A DNA stretch of 64,000 nucleotides, taken from positions 4,299,001 to 4,363,000 of the forward strand of contig NZ_CP087999.1 in the NCBI RefSeq assembly GCF_021044625.1, written 5' to 3'. Origin of the DNA: Geomonas sp. RF6 (GTDB taxonomy: Bacteria > Desulfobacterota > Desulfuromonadia > Geobacterales > Geobacteraceae). Made by a program: the position numbers and the translations under genes. Positions within the stretch are counted from its first letter, which is position 1; every line of letters starts with the position of its first letter. The notes below the pieces were generated by a model. The model worked only from the letters and a program-made list of their open reading frames with translations. It was not told where the DNA came from and did no database searches. Below, in pieces: positions 54,131 to 63,329 of the stretch.

Positions 54131-55738
54131 ATGCAAAAGAACAGATCCCTCAGCCAGATCGTCATATTCACACTCCTTGTGGTCTCCACCGTCGTGTGGT
54201 CCGCCTTTGCGGTATTCAACTTCTGCCGCGAACAGAGCGTGCGCACCGTGGAGCTGCACGAGGAGATGAACGGCACCGCCGCCCAGCTCGCCACCAGTCT
54301 CGAGCTTCCCCTCTGGAACTTCGACATGGAGCAGGTGGAGAGGGTCGTGACGAGCTCGCTGGAGGAGGGGGAGGTGTACGGCGTGGTCGTGTACTCCTCC
54401 GATGGCGCGGTCATCACCGGGGCCGGCCGCGACGCGCAGTGGCATGTGGCGAAGGTAACGGGGCCGCTGAAAGGGGAAGAGCTCCTGAAGGCATCCGCCC
54501 CGATCATCAGGTACGGGAGCCGGATCGGTACGGTCGAGGTCTACGTCACGCCGCGCTTCATGCAGGAGGCTCTGCGCGACTTCCTTGTAAGCACCGTTGC
54601 GGGGATCGTCACCCTGAACAGCTGCCTTGTACTGATCCTTTTCCAGCTCCTGCGCCGGATACTGCTGCGACCACTCGGCGCCATCGAGACGTATGCCGCC
54701 GAGGTGAGCGCCGGCGGCTCCCGCAACACGAGGCTCCCCGCTGCCGGCTTCTTCGGTGAGCTGGGGCGCCTGCGCTCCTCCATCGTGCAGATGACAGCGA
54801 GCCTTGCCCAGGCCCAGGACGAGCTCGTGCACAAGCTCGAAGAGCGGGTGGCGCAGCGCACCGGCGAGCTGCACCGGGCCCAGAGCGAGCTTCTTGCCAC
54901 CGCGCGCCAGGCGGGGATGGCGGAGATAGCCACGAACGTGCTGCACAACGTGGGGAACGTCTTAAACAGCGTCAACGTCTCCGCAGGGATCGTGGCGAAC
55001 TCGCTGCGCGACTCCCGCGTCGCCGGGCTCGCCAGGGCCGTGTCGCTCCTGAAGGAGCACGCCGAGGATCTGCCGCACTTTCTGTCCGAGGACGAAAAGG
55101 GGAAGATCCTCCCCGGCTACCTGGAAAAGCTCGCACTCGCCCTGGAAGGGGAGCAGCAGACCGTCCTTGTGGAGCTCGGGCAACTTACAAAGAGCGTGGA
55201 GCACATAAAGGCGATCGTCGCTACCCAGCAGTCGTACGCCCGTGGGGGCGCGCTGGTGGAGATGGTGCGCATAACGGAGCTTCTGGAGGACGCCCTCACC
55301 ATGAACGAGGGGGCGCTGAAGCGGCACCAGGTGCAGGTCGTGCGGGAATTCACCGAGGTCCCGCCACTGCCGCTGGACAAGTCGAGGGTCCTTCTGATCC
55401 TCGTGAACCTGATCAGCAACTCGAAGTACGCCATGGACGGCGTGCACGGGGAGCACCGGATGACCCTGTCGGTGGAGTATGGATCGGAGGGGGCGCTGCG
55501 GGTCTGCGTGCGCGACGACGGAGTGGGGATCGCTCCGGAGAACCTGTCGCGCATCTTCACTCATGGCTTCACCACCAGAAAGGACGGCCACGGCTTCGGG
55601 CTGCACAGCTGCGCACTGGCCGCGAAGGAAATGGGGGGGGTCCTCCATGCGGAGAGCGATGGGGAAGGGCGGGGCGCGGCTTTTACCCTGGAGATCCCGG
55701 TGCAGGGGGAGATCCCCTCTGTGCCCGCATCTCATTAA
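54131..55738 (+). CDS. Membrane sensor histidine kinase with a VLHNVGN H-box
   Basis: 535 residues. Membrane segments at about 8-28 and 157-185 flank a periplasmic sensor domain of about 130 residues. A HAMP-like linker (about 185-240) and coiled coil follow. The dimerisation helix carries ATNVLHNVGNVLNSVNVS with His272 as the probable phosphoacceptor, an unusual H-box. The ATPase domain has LVNLISNSKYAMDG (N box), DDGVGI and HGFTTRKDGHGFGLHSCALA. ATG 54131 is used; a GTG 18 bases upstream is possible. The tandem binding protein gene ends 32 bases upstream, suggesting a periplasmic partner. Confidence 0.9.
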   Translation: MQKNRSLSQIVIFTLLVVSTVVWSAFAVFNFCREQSVRTVELHEEMNGTAAQLATSLELPLWNFDMEQVERVVTSSLEEGEVYGVVVYSSDGAVITGAGRDAQWHVAKVTGPLKGEELLKASAPIIRYGSRIGTVEVYVTPRFMQEALRDFLVSTVAGIVTLNSCLVLILFQLLRRILLRPLGAIETYAAEVSAGGSRNTRLPAAGFFGELGRLRSSIVQMTASLAQAQDELVHKLEERVAQRTGELHRAQSELLATARQAGMAEIATNVLHNVGNVLNSVNVSAGIVANSLRDSRVAGLARAVSLLKEHAEDLPHFLSEDEKGKILPGYLEKLALALEGEQQTVLVELGQLTKSVEHIKAIVATQQSYARGGALVEMVRITELLEDALTMNEGALKRHQVQVVREFTEVPPLPLDKSRVLLILVNLISNSKYAMDGVHGEHRMTLSVEYGSEGALRVCVRDDGVGIAPENLSRIFTHGFTTRKDGHGFGLHSCALAAKEMGGVLHAESDGEGRGAAFTLEIPVQGEIPSVPASH

Positions 55739-55846
55739 GGTCTTCGAGTAAAGTTTCCCGACATTGTGCCGATAGAGCACGGACGGTACGAGTGCAGAGG
55801 GGATAGTCCCACTGAACGGGCCACGCCGAAGTGGCAACAGACGACA

Positions 55847-58800
55847 ATGACTCCAGCGCAAAGAGCATATGCATACGAATACCCTGCCTGGGAAGGGGCC
55901 CCACCGGCCCCCCGCGAAGAGGTCCTCTTCCGGCGTGAGCTGACCCGCGTCTATCGTCTGTGGCTGCCGCAGGGTGGGAGCGTCGTCTGTAAGGAGATCC
56001 TCGGACCTAACTCCCTGAAGCGCTTCCAGCACGAAAGGGGGATCATGGAGCGCCTCGCGGGGATCGCGGGGGTGCCGCGGCTTGCCGCCGGGGAATATCC
56101 CGCGGGGACGATCGCCATGGAGGACAGCAGCGCCCGTCCTCTGGAGGATCTGCTGCAGCAGGGGGTAAAGCTCCATGAGTGCCTGACGATCTGCACGCGC
56201 CTCGCCGACACTGTGGCCGCGCTGCACCGGGCGGGGGTGGCGCACAAGAACATCGCCCCGGGAAACATTCTCCTGAGCGGCTCAGGGCTCGCCCCTCTCC
56301 TCATAGACTACAGCCTCGCCACGACCTTCGCAGAGGAGCGCCCTCCCTTTGTGCACCACAACGAGATCGCGGGGGACCTTCACTACCTCGCACCTGAGCA
56401 GACCGGCCGCACCGGGCGCTCCGTCGACGAGCGCGCCGACTTGTACGCCCTCGGCGCCGTCCTGTACCGGCTCGCCGCCGGACGCCCCCCTTTCCAGCAC
56501 TCAGACCCTCTGCAACTGATCCACGACATCCTGGGGAGGAATCCGCTCCCCCCCGGTGAGGTCAACGAGGCGCTCCCCCCCCTTTTTTCCGCCATCGTCA
56601 TGCGACTCCTGGAGAAGGAGCCGGATGCCCGGTACCAGAGCGCGGCGGGGGTGGCCCACGACCTGAAACGGCTGCTGCGCGATCCCGCCTCATCCTTTCC
56701 GCTCGGGGAGCGCGACTTCCCGCTGCGACTCACCCCCCCTTCGCGCCTCATCGGTCGCGACCGGGAGATAGCCGCTCTCGCCGAAGTCCTGGACGGTGCG
56801 CTGGAGGGGCGCGGGGCGGCTGCCTTCATTGCCGGCGGGGCGGGAGTGGGGAAGACCGCGCTGGTAAACGAGCTCCGCGCGGTCGTCACTGCGCGCCGCG
56901 GCTGGTTCGTCTCCGGAAAGTTCGACCAGTATCGCCGCGACCCCGCTTCCACCGCCACGGTCCAGGCGCTGCGCGCCGTGGGGCGCCTTATCCTCGCGGA
57001 GCCGGAGGAGCGCCTCTCCTCCTGCCGGGAGCGCCTCCTGGCGGCTCTCGGTCAGAGTGCGGGGCTCGTCGCCGGGTCCCTCCCGGAGTTTGCGGCGGTC
57101 CTTTCAGTCCCCCCCGAGCTCATGCCGGACGATCCGGTGGAGGCGCAGGCCCGGCTCTTCAGGGGGGCGCTGACCGTGCTGCGCACGGTCGTTTCCCCGG
57201 AGCAGCCGCTCGTCATGTTCCTCGACGATCTGCAGTGGGCCGGGCAGAGCTCCTTTGCGTTTCTCGACGATCTCCTCTCCGACCAGGAGCTGGACGGCTT
57301 TCTTCTCGTCGGGGCCTACCGGGAGCCGGAAGTCGACGCCACCCACCCGCTGACCCCCCTGCTGCGCCGCTGGGAAGCTCTCCCCTCGGTAGCACTCGTG
57401 CTGCGGCTCCAGAACCTTCCGGCGGAGGGGGTGGAACGTCTCTTAGGGGAGATGCTGCGCCTGAAGCACCGGGAGAGCGCGGCGCTCGCGCGCGCCGTAG
57501 CCCCCCGCACCGGCGGCAACCCCTACGACACGCTGGAATTTGTAAACGCCCTCAGAAACGACGGCATACTGCGCCTCGGCGGGGAGGGGTGGAACTGGGA
57601 CGAGAGCGCGGTGCGGCACTACCTCGGCAGCGGCGACGTCCTGGAGGTTCTCTCGCAGCGGCTCGCCTCCCTTCCGGAGGAAGCGGCAATGGTCCTGAAA
57701 ACGGTCGCCGCTCTCGGGGGGAGTGTGGACGAGGGGGTCCTCTCCGTCGCCTCCGGCTCGTGCGGGCTCCCGGGACTCGCCGCCGCGCTGGAGGACGGGG
57801 TCCTCATCCTGGAGCAGGGAGGAGGCACCGACGGCGGCAATGCCCTCCGTTTCCGCCACGACCGCTGGCAGCAGTGCGTCTACGACGGCATGGGGGAAAA
57901 AGAGCGGATTGGGCTGCACCTCGAGCTCGCCCGCCGTCTGGCGCCATTGCCGCATCTCGCCCTTCTGGCCGCCGAGCAGTACCTGCGCTGCCTCGACCTT
58001 CTGAACGGATTGGAGGAGCTGCGCTCTGCTGCACTCCTTTTCTGGAAAGGGGCGCAGGACGCCAAGGTGACCGCCGACTACGCTGCGATGGAGCGATTCC
58101 TCCGGGGGGCGATCCGCTGCTGCGAGAAGGAAGAAGAACTCCGCAGCGAGCCGCTCCTCGCCCTGTTGGAGACGGCGTGGCATAACGCCCTTTACAGCCT
58201 CGGGCGACTGGAGGAAGGGGACCGGGTATACCGCTCCATCGAGGGGTGCAGCACTGCGCTCGAATTGGTGGAGGCTGCCTGCATCCAGATAAGCAGCCTC
58301 ACCAATCGGGGGCGGCAGACAGAAGGCGTGCTCCTCGGGCTCGCTCTCCTGCAGCGGCTCGGTTTCCCTGCTCCCGGTGCCGACGAGGCGGAGATCGCCG
58401 GGGGGCTTGAGCGGCTCTACCTCTGGGCGCAGGGGGAGGATGCGGACGAGCGGCCGGAGGTGCGCGATCCCCTCGTTCTTGCCGCCGCACGTCTTCTGCA
58501 CCACATGGTGGCGCCGGCCTTCTTCAGCGATCCGATGCTCTGCTTCCGGGTACAGCTCCAGAGCCAGCGTCTCTGGATGGAGCACGGCCCCTCTGCCTCG
58601 CTCCTCATCGGCTTTGCCGCGGCTCCCCTCGTCACCATGGCCCTCAGGAACGATTTCGTCACCGGCTGGCGCATCGCCCAGCGTGCCCTGGCGATCGGGG
58701 AGGCCCGCGGGTACGAGCTGGAAACCGCCTGGGTGCGACACTGCTTCGCGCTGATCGCGGCGCACTGGGGGCAGCTTCTGGAGCTCAGCGTGCGGGAGGC

Positions 58801-61078
58801 GCTCTTGGCGCGCGAAGGGCTCCTGCGCAAGGGGGACCTGCAGTTCGCCTGCTTTACCTTCCATCCTGCCCTGGCGGCGATCCTCGACAGCGCATCGACC
58901 CTCGCCTCCTTCAGGGAAGAACTGGACCGCGCCCTCGACTTTGCCACGCGCACGGGGAACACCTTTTCCCACCCGGTCTTCCGCGTCAGCCTGCAGCTGT
59001 GGCGGGCGCTCGTCGGGGAGACCTCGTCACTCGGGAGCCTGGAGGATCCCTCCTTCGACGAAGCCTCCTTCGAGGCGGAGATGGCCGGCTTCCCGCTGGG
59101 GAAGGCGAAATACCACATCCACCGCTCGCTGTGCGCCCTCATCTTTGGCGATGACGAGGGGCTCTCGAGACACGCGGCACAGGCGTACCCGCTTCTTCCC
59201 TATATCGAGGGGTTTTACAAGAGCGCGCTCGGTCACCTTTTGCAGGCACTCGCCCTCGCACGGAGGGTGCGGGGCGCGGCAGGGGACGAGCGCGAAGTGC
59301 TCATCGAGGCTCTCGCCGCTGAAAAGGGGTGGCTGAGAGCGCGGGCCGCGGAGATCCCGGAGAACTTCCTCCATCTGGTTCACTTCGTGGAAGCGGAGGA
59401 GCACTGGGCGCTGGGGGAACGCGCGAGGGCTGCCTTTTCCTTCGACGAGGCGCTCCTCGCGGCGGAACAGCGGCAGCGCCCGTGGCACCGGGCGCTGATA
59501 GCGGAGCGCGGCGCCCTCTTTTTCCTGGAGTCGGGGATGCAGCGGGCGGGGCGCAAGCTCATGGTGGAGGCGCGATACCTCTACGAGGCATGGGGAGCCT
59601 CCGGGAAGGTGCAGCAGCTCGACCTGCTTTTCCCCTTCCTTTCCGGTGCCGTGAAGCAGCGTCGCTCCGAGGACGGCCAGATCGGCGCATCGGTCTCCAC
59701 CGACTCCCTCGACCTTCTGGCGGTGCTGGCCGCCTCCCAGGCACTGAGCTCGGAACGGAGTCTGAAGGGGCTGCACACGAGGCTCGAGGAGGTGCTGAAG
59801 GGGGCGACCGGCGCGACCGCCGTGCGCCTTGTCCTGTGGTCCGAGGAGGAAAAGGGGTGGTTTGTTGTCCGTTCCGGGGACGCGGCGCCGATTGCGGTGA
59901 AGGATGCCGGATCCCTTATCCCCCTGGCACCGCTGCGCTACGTGCAGCGCACACGGGAGCCACTCCTTGTCGACGACGCGGTGCACGATGAGCGCTTCTG
60001 CCGCGACCCGTACCTCCAGGGGATGGATCGCTGCTCGCTGATGCTGGTGCCGATCTTCAGCCACGGAGCCCCGTGCGCCCTCCTTGTCCTGGAAAACACC
60101 TTGAGCCGCGGGGTCTTTTCCACCGGGAGGCTCGATGCGGTGCGCCTGATGGCGGGGCAGCTCGCGGTCTCCCTGGAGAACGCCCTTTTGTACGAAAGGC
60201 TGGAGGAGCGGGTGCGGGAGCGGACGAGTGAGCTTTCCGAGGCGCAGAGCGAGCTTCTCGCGGCAGCGCGCCAGGCGGGGATGGCGGAGATAGCCACGAA
60301 CGTGCTGCACAACGTGGGGAACGTGTTGAACAGCGTAAATGTTTCAGCTGCGGTCCTGCAGCGCGCCCTCAGCGAGCCGAAGGGGGTGGGGCTGCAGCGC
60401 GCGGTGGAGCTCATAAAGTCCCGCTCGGACGATCTTGGCGCCTTCTTTACCGAGGATCCGAGGGGACGTCTCCTCCCCGGCTACCTGGAGAAGCTTTCCA
60501 TGGCGATGGCCGAAGAGCAGGAGGCGCTCCAGGGGGAGCTTGCGCGGCTTACCAGGAGCGTCGATCACATAAAGGAGATCGTCTCCACGCAGCAGTCGTA
60601 CGCCGGCTCGTCGCGACTGATCGAGCCGGTGCAGGTGGCTGAGCTCCTGGAGGATGCCTTGCGCATGAACGCGGGATCCCTGACGCGCCACCAGGTGACG
60701 GTGGTGAAGGAGTTTGCCGAGGTCCCGGTCGTCCCCCTCGACAAGGGGCGCGTCTTGCAGATACTGGTGAACCTCATCAGCAACGCAAAGAACGCCATGG
60801 ACGCAGTCCCGGACGGTTCGCACCGCCTGATTCTCCGTCTCGACACGAAGGGGAGCCGGCTGCGCATCCAGGTCTGCGACGAAGGGGAGGGGATCGCCCC
60901 GGAGAACCTGGACCGCGTATTCAACCACGGGTTCACCACCAGAAAGAAAGGGCACGGCTTCGGGCTGCACAGCTGCGCCCTCGCCGCAAAGGAGATGGGG
61001 GGGACGTTGACGGCCTCCAGCGCAGGTCGCGGACAGGGGGCGATCTTCACCCTGGAGCTCCCGCTAGACCACTCCTGA
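55847..61078 (+). CDS. Giant (pseudo)kinase-AAA ATPase-GAF-histidine kinase sensor
   Basis: 1,743 residues from ATG 55847; a GTG at 55766 would add 27. Domain order: protein-kinase-like domain (1-280), AAA-type ATPase with Walker A GGAGVGKT (~331) and Walker B LVMFLDDLQW (~455), a long helical repeat region (~600-1280), GAF (~1320-1450), and a histidine kinase with VLHNVGN (His1488) and an ATPase domain (~1625-1743). The kinase part has lost catalysis-critical residues: the HRD Asp is Asn135 (AHKNIAPGN) and DFG reads DYS. This is the trifunctional Ser/Thr-kinase/ATPase/sensor kinase type seen in environmental bacteria. Its ending is a close copy of the upstream kinase's. Confidence 0.9.
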   Translation: MTPAQRAYAYEYPAWEGAPPAPREEVLFRRELTRVYRLWLPQGGSVVCKEILGPNSLKRFQHERGIMERLAGIAGVPRLAAGEYPAGTIAMEDSSARPLEDLLQQGVKLHECLTICTRLADTVAALHRAGVAHKNIAPGNILLSGSGLAPLLIDYSLATTFAEERPPFVHHNEIAGDLHYLAPEQTGRTGRSVDERADLYALGAVLYRLAAGRPPFQHSDPLQLIHDILGRNPLPPGEVNEALPPLFSAIVMRLLEKEPDARYQSAAGVAHDLKRLLRDPASSFPLGERDFPLRLTPPSRLIGRDREIAALAEVLDGALEGRGAAAFIAGGAGVGKTALVNELRAVVTARRGWFVSGKFDQYRRDPASTATVQALRAVGRLILAEPEERLSSCRERLLAALGQSAGLVAGSLPEFAAVLSVPPELMPDDPVEAQARLFRGALTVLRTVVSPEQPLVMFLDDLQWAGQSSFAFLDDLLSDQELDGFLLVGAYREPEVDATHPLTPLLRRWEALPSVALVLRLQNLPAEGVERLLGEMLRLKHRESAALARAVAPRTGGNPYDTLEFVNALRNDGILRLGGEGWNWDESAVRHYLGSGDVLEVLSQRLASLPEEAAMVLKTVAALGGSVDEGVLSVASGSCGLPGLAAALEDGVLILEQGGGTDGGNALRFRHDRWQQCVYDGMGEKERIGLHLELARRLAPLPHLALLAAEQYLRCLDLLNGLEELRSAALLFWKGAQDAKVTADYAAMERFLRGAIRCCEKEEELRSEPLLALLETAWHNALYSLGRLEEGDRVYRSIEGCSTALELVEAACIQISSLTNRGRQTEGVLLGLALLQRLGFPAPGADEAEIAGGLERLYLWAQGEDADERPEVRDPLVLAAARLLHHMVAPAFFSDPMLCFRVQLQSQRLWMEHGPSASLLIGFAAAPLVTMALRNDFVTGWRIAQRALAIGEARGYELETAWVRHCFALIAAHWGQLLELSVREALLAREGLLRKGDLQFACFTFHPALAAILDSASTLASFREELDRALDFATRTGNTFSHPVFRVSLQLWRALVGETSSLGSLEDPSFDEASFEAEMAGFPLGKAKYHIHRSLCALIFGDDEGLSRHAAQAYPLLPYIEGFYKSALGHLLQALALARRVRGAAGDEREVLIEALAAEKGWLRARAAEIPENFLHLVHFVEAEEHWALGERARAAFSFDEALLAAEQRQRPWHRALIAERGALFFLESGMQRAGRKLMVEARYLYEAWGASGKVQQLDLLFPFLSGAVKQRRSEDGQIGASVSTDSLDLLAVLAASQALSSERSLKGLHTRLEEVLKGATGATAVRLVLWSEEEKGWFVVRSGDAAPIAVKDAGSLIPLAPLRYVQRTREPLLVDDAVHDERFCRDPYLQGMDRCSLMLVPIFSHGAPCALLVLENTLSRGVFSTGRLDAVRLMAGQLAVSLENALLYERLEERVRERTSELSEAQSELLAAARQAGMAEIATNVLHNVGNVLNSVNVSAAVLQRALSEPKGVGLQRAVELIKSRSDDLGAFFTEDPRGRLLPGYLEKLSMAMAEEQEALQGELARLTRSVDHIKEIVSTQQSYAGSSRLIEPVQVAELLEDALRMNAGSLTRHQVTVVKEFAEVPVVPLDKGRVLQILVNLISNAKNAMDAVPDGSHRLILRLDTKGSRLRIQVCDEGEGIAPENLDRVFNHGFTTRKKGHGFGLHSCALAAKEMGGTLTASSAGRGQGAIFTLELPLDHS

Positions 61079-61176
61079 CAGGAAAAGCGCGACCGGCGAG
61101 GTCGCAACGAAGTTCACCGCGGGGCACCGTCCCGGCGCCAGTTTCACCAACACCCCCGGAGAGGGGGAGGAGCCAC

Positions 61177-62901
61177 ATGAACACGGAAGAGAACCGCCGC
61201 ATATTGCTGATCGATGACACCCCAGCCATCCACGAGGACTTCCGCAAGATCCTCCTCCCCCCGGAGGCTGTCTCGGATCTTGAGGAGATGGAGGCTGCCC
61301 TCTTCGGGGTGGAGCTCCAGAGTTCTCCGGTCCGTTTCACCCTCGATTCCGCCTACCAGGGGGCTGAGGGGGTGGCGAAGGTGCGGGAGGCGCTGGAAGC
61401 AGGTAGCCCCTACGCCCTCGCCTTCGTCGACATGAGGATGCCGCCGGGGTGGGACGGGATGGAGACGGTGGAGCGCCTCTGGCAGATCGACCCGAAGGTC
61501 CAGGTGGTGATCTGTACGGCCTACTCCGACTACTCCTGGCAGCAGCTCACGAAGCGCCTCGACGTCGGGGACCGTTTGCTGATCCTCAAAAAGCCGTTCG
61601 ACGCCATCGAGGTGTGCCAGCTCGCCAGCACCCTGACCGCAAAGTGGCACCTCTCGCTGCAGGCCGAAATGAAGATGGCGGGGCTCGAGGAGGTTGTGGG
61701 AGCGCGCACGGCACAGCTCGCCGCTGCGAATCAGGCGCTGAAGGAGGACATCGTCCGTCGCGAGGCGGCGGAGCGGGAGGCTCGCGACTCGTACCAGCGT
61801 CTTGCCGATATCCTGGAATTCCTTCCTGACCCGACCTTTGTGGTCGACGAGGAAAGGAGGGTGATCGCCTGGAACCGGGCGCTGGAGAAGCTCACCGGGG
61901 TCGGGAAGGAAAAGGTCCTCGGGGACGGTGACTACGCCTACGCCGTCCCCTTCTACGGGATGCGCAGGAGAATCCTCATCGACCTTCTGGAGGAGGAAGG
62001 GGAGGAGGATGTCTGCTACGACAGGCTGCGCAGGGACGGCCAGACGCTGTCGGCGGAAGTGAAGCTCCTGGTGCGGGGAGAGGAGCGTTTCCTCTGGAGT
62101 GCGGCCGCTCCTCTCTACGACATGCAGGGGAACCGGGTCGGCGGCATCCAGACGCTGCGCGATATAACGGATCTGCGCAATTCGGAAATGGAGCGCACGA
62201 AGCTCGAGGCGCGGCTTCGCCATTCCAGCCTCGTCCGCTCCCTCATGGTTCAGCTAAGCCACGACCTGAGGACGCCGATCACGCCTCTCTTCGCCCTCCT
62301 TCCGATGGTGAAGGAGAAGGTGCACGACCAGTCGGTGCAGAGGATGCTGGAGGTCTGCGAGAGAAGCGCGAACCAGATCCTCGGGCTCACCACGAAGGTC
62401 GTCGAACTGGTGCGCCTCTCCAGCGGTTCCGTGCCGGTGGAACTGGCCCCTGTGCGGCTGGCGGCAGTGGTGCAGGATGCCGTGGTCAGAAGCGCTCCTC
62501 TCCTGCAGGAGCGCGGGGTCTCCTGCTGCATAGAGCTCGATCCGGCCCTCACCGTGCTGGGAGCCACCGACCAGCTCGCGCTCCTCTTCGAGAACCTCTT
62601 CTCCAATGCCGCCCGTTACGCGGCGCAGCAGGGGAAGGTCCGGGTCTGGGGGATCATGGCGACGGAGACCGTCACCATCGGTGTGGAGGACGACGGGGTC
62701 GGTCTCGACGCGGAGCACTGCGAACTGATCTTTGACGAATTCTTCAAGGCGGACACCGCCCGCCACGACGTGAACACGCAGGGACTGGGGCTGGCACTTT
62801 GCAAGCGGATCGTTCAAAACCACAAGGGGAGCATCTGGGCGGAGAGCCCGGGGGCTGGGCAGGGAACCACGATTTTTTTCACATTAAAGCTCGCAGCTTG
62901 A
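61177..62901 (+). CDS. REC-PAS-histidine kinase (orphan hybrid)
   Basis: 574 residues. The N-terminal receiver starts RRILLIDDTPAIHEDFRKIL and has Asp85 in AFVDMRMPPGWDG; the extra distance from the start suggests an insertion after the first strand. A PAS domain (about 200-320) begins DILEFLPDPTFVVDE. The DHp helix has LSHDLRTPIT with His362, followed by an ATPase domain with LFENLFSNAARYA, EDDGVGLDAE, FFKAD and GLGLALCKRIVQNHKG. No membrane segment is present, so it is cytosolic and may relay from another kinase through its receiver. GGAGGAG precedes the ATG. Confidence 0.92.
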   Translation: MNTEENRRILLIDDTPAIHEDFRKILLPPEAVSDLEEMEAALFGVELQSSPVRFTLDSAYQGAEGVAKVREALEAGSPYALAFVDMRMPPGWDGMETVERLWQIDPKVQVVICTAYSDYSWQQLTKRLDVGDRLLILKKPFDAIEVCQLASTLTAKWHLSLQAEMKMAGLEEVVGARTAQLAAANQALKEDIVRREAAEREARDSYQRLADILEFLPDPTFVVDEERRVIAWNRALEKLTGVGKEKVLGDGDYAYAVPFYGMRRRILIDLLEEEGEEDVCYDRLRRDGQTLSAEVKLLVRGEERFLWSAAAPLYDMQGNRVGGIQTLRDITDLRNSEMERTKLEARLRHSSLVRSLMVQLSHDLRTPITPLFALLPMVKEKVHDQSVQRMLEVCERSANQILGLTTKVVELVRLSSGSVPVELAPVRLAAVVQDAVVRSAPLLQERGVSCCIELDPALTVLGATDQLALLFENLFSNAARYAAQQGKVRVWGIMATETVTIGVEDDGVGLDAEHCELIFDEFFKADTARHDVNTQGLGLALCKRIVQNHKGSIWAESPGAGQGTTIFFTLKLAA

Positions 62902-62930
62902 AAATCCGGAGCATACACAGAGAGGAACTT

Positions 62931-63329
62931 ATGAGCAAGAAAGTAATGATCGTCGACGACAACGAAGGTGTGCGTGTAACGGTGGAGATCATCTGTCAGT
63001 CGGCAGGGATCGACCTTACCGTAGCCGAGGACGGGACGCACTGCCTCGCCCGCCTGGAGGAGGGGTTCAAGGGGGTTATCCTCATGGACATCATGATGCC
63101 TGGGCTGGACGGCTGGGACACCATCAGGGAAATCGTCGCCCGCGGCTTCTACGACGGGAACATCATCGTCATGCTGACCGGGAAGGGGGAGCCGGACGAG
63201 AAGATGGACGGGCTGCAGGAGTACGTGACCGACTACATGACGAAGCCGTTCGGGCAGTCCACCCTCATCGCGGCCCTGAACTATTACACCAGCCTGCTGA
63301 AAGAGGCAGATGCAGAGGTTGCGGCATGA
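62931..63329 (+). CDS. Single-domain response regulator (CheY-like)
   Basis: 132 residues: a receiver domain only. The acidic pair is in IVDDNEG, the phosphorylation site is Asp53 in ILMDIMMPGLDGWD, the signalling Thr is in VMLTGKGE and the Lys is in YMTKPFG. ATG 62931 follows AGAGGAA. It starts 29 bases after the REC-PAS-kinase gene and overlaps the CheB-like gene by 4 bases (ATGA), so it is probably phosphorylated by that kinase and works with the esterase domain. Confidence 0.9.
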   Translation: MSKKVMIVDDNEGVRVTVEIICQSAGIDLTVAEDGTHCLARLEEGFKGVILMDIMMPGLDGWDTIREIVARGFYDGNIIVMLTGKGEPDEKMDGLQEYVTDYMTKPFGQSTLIAALNYYTSLLKEADAEVAA

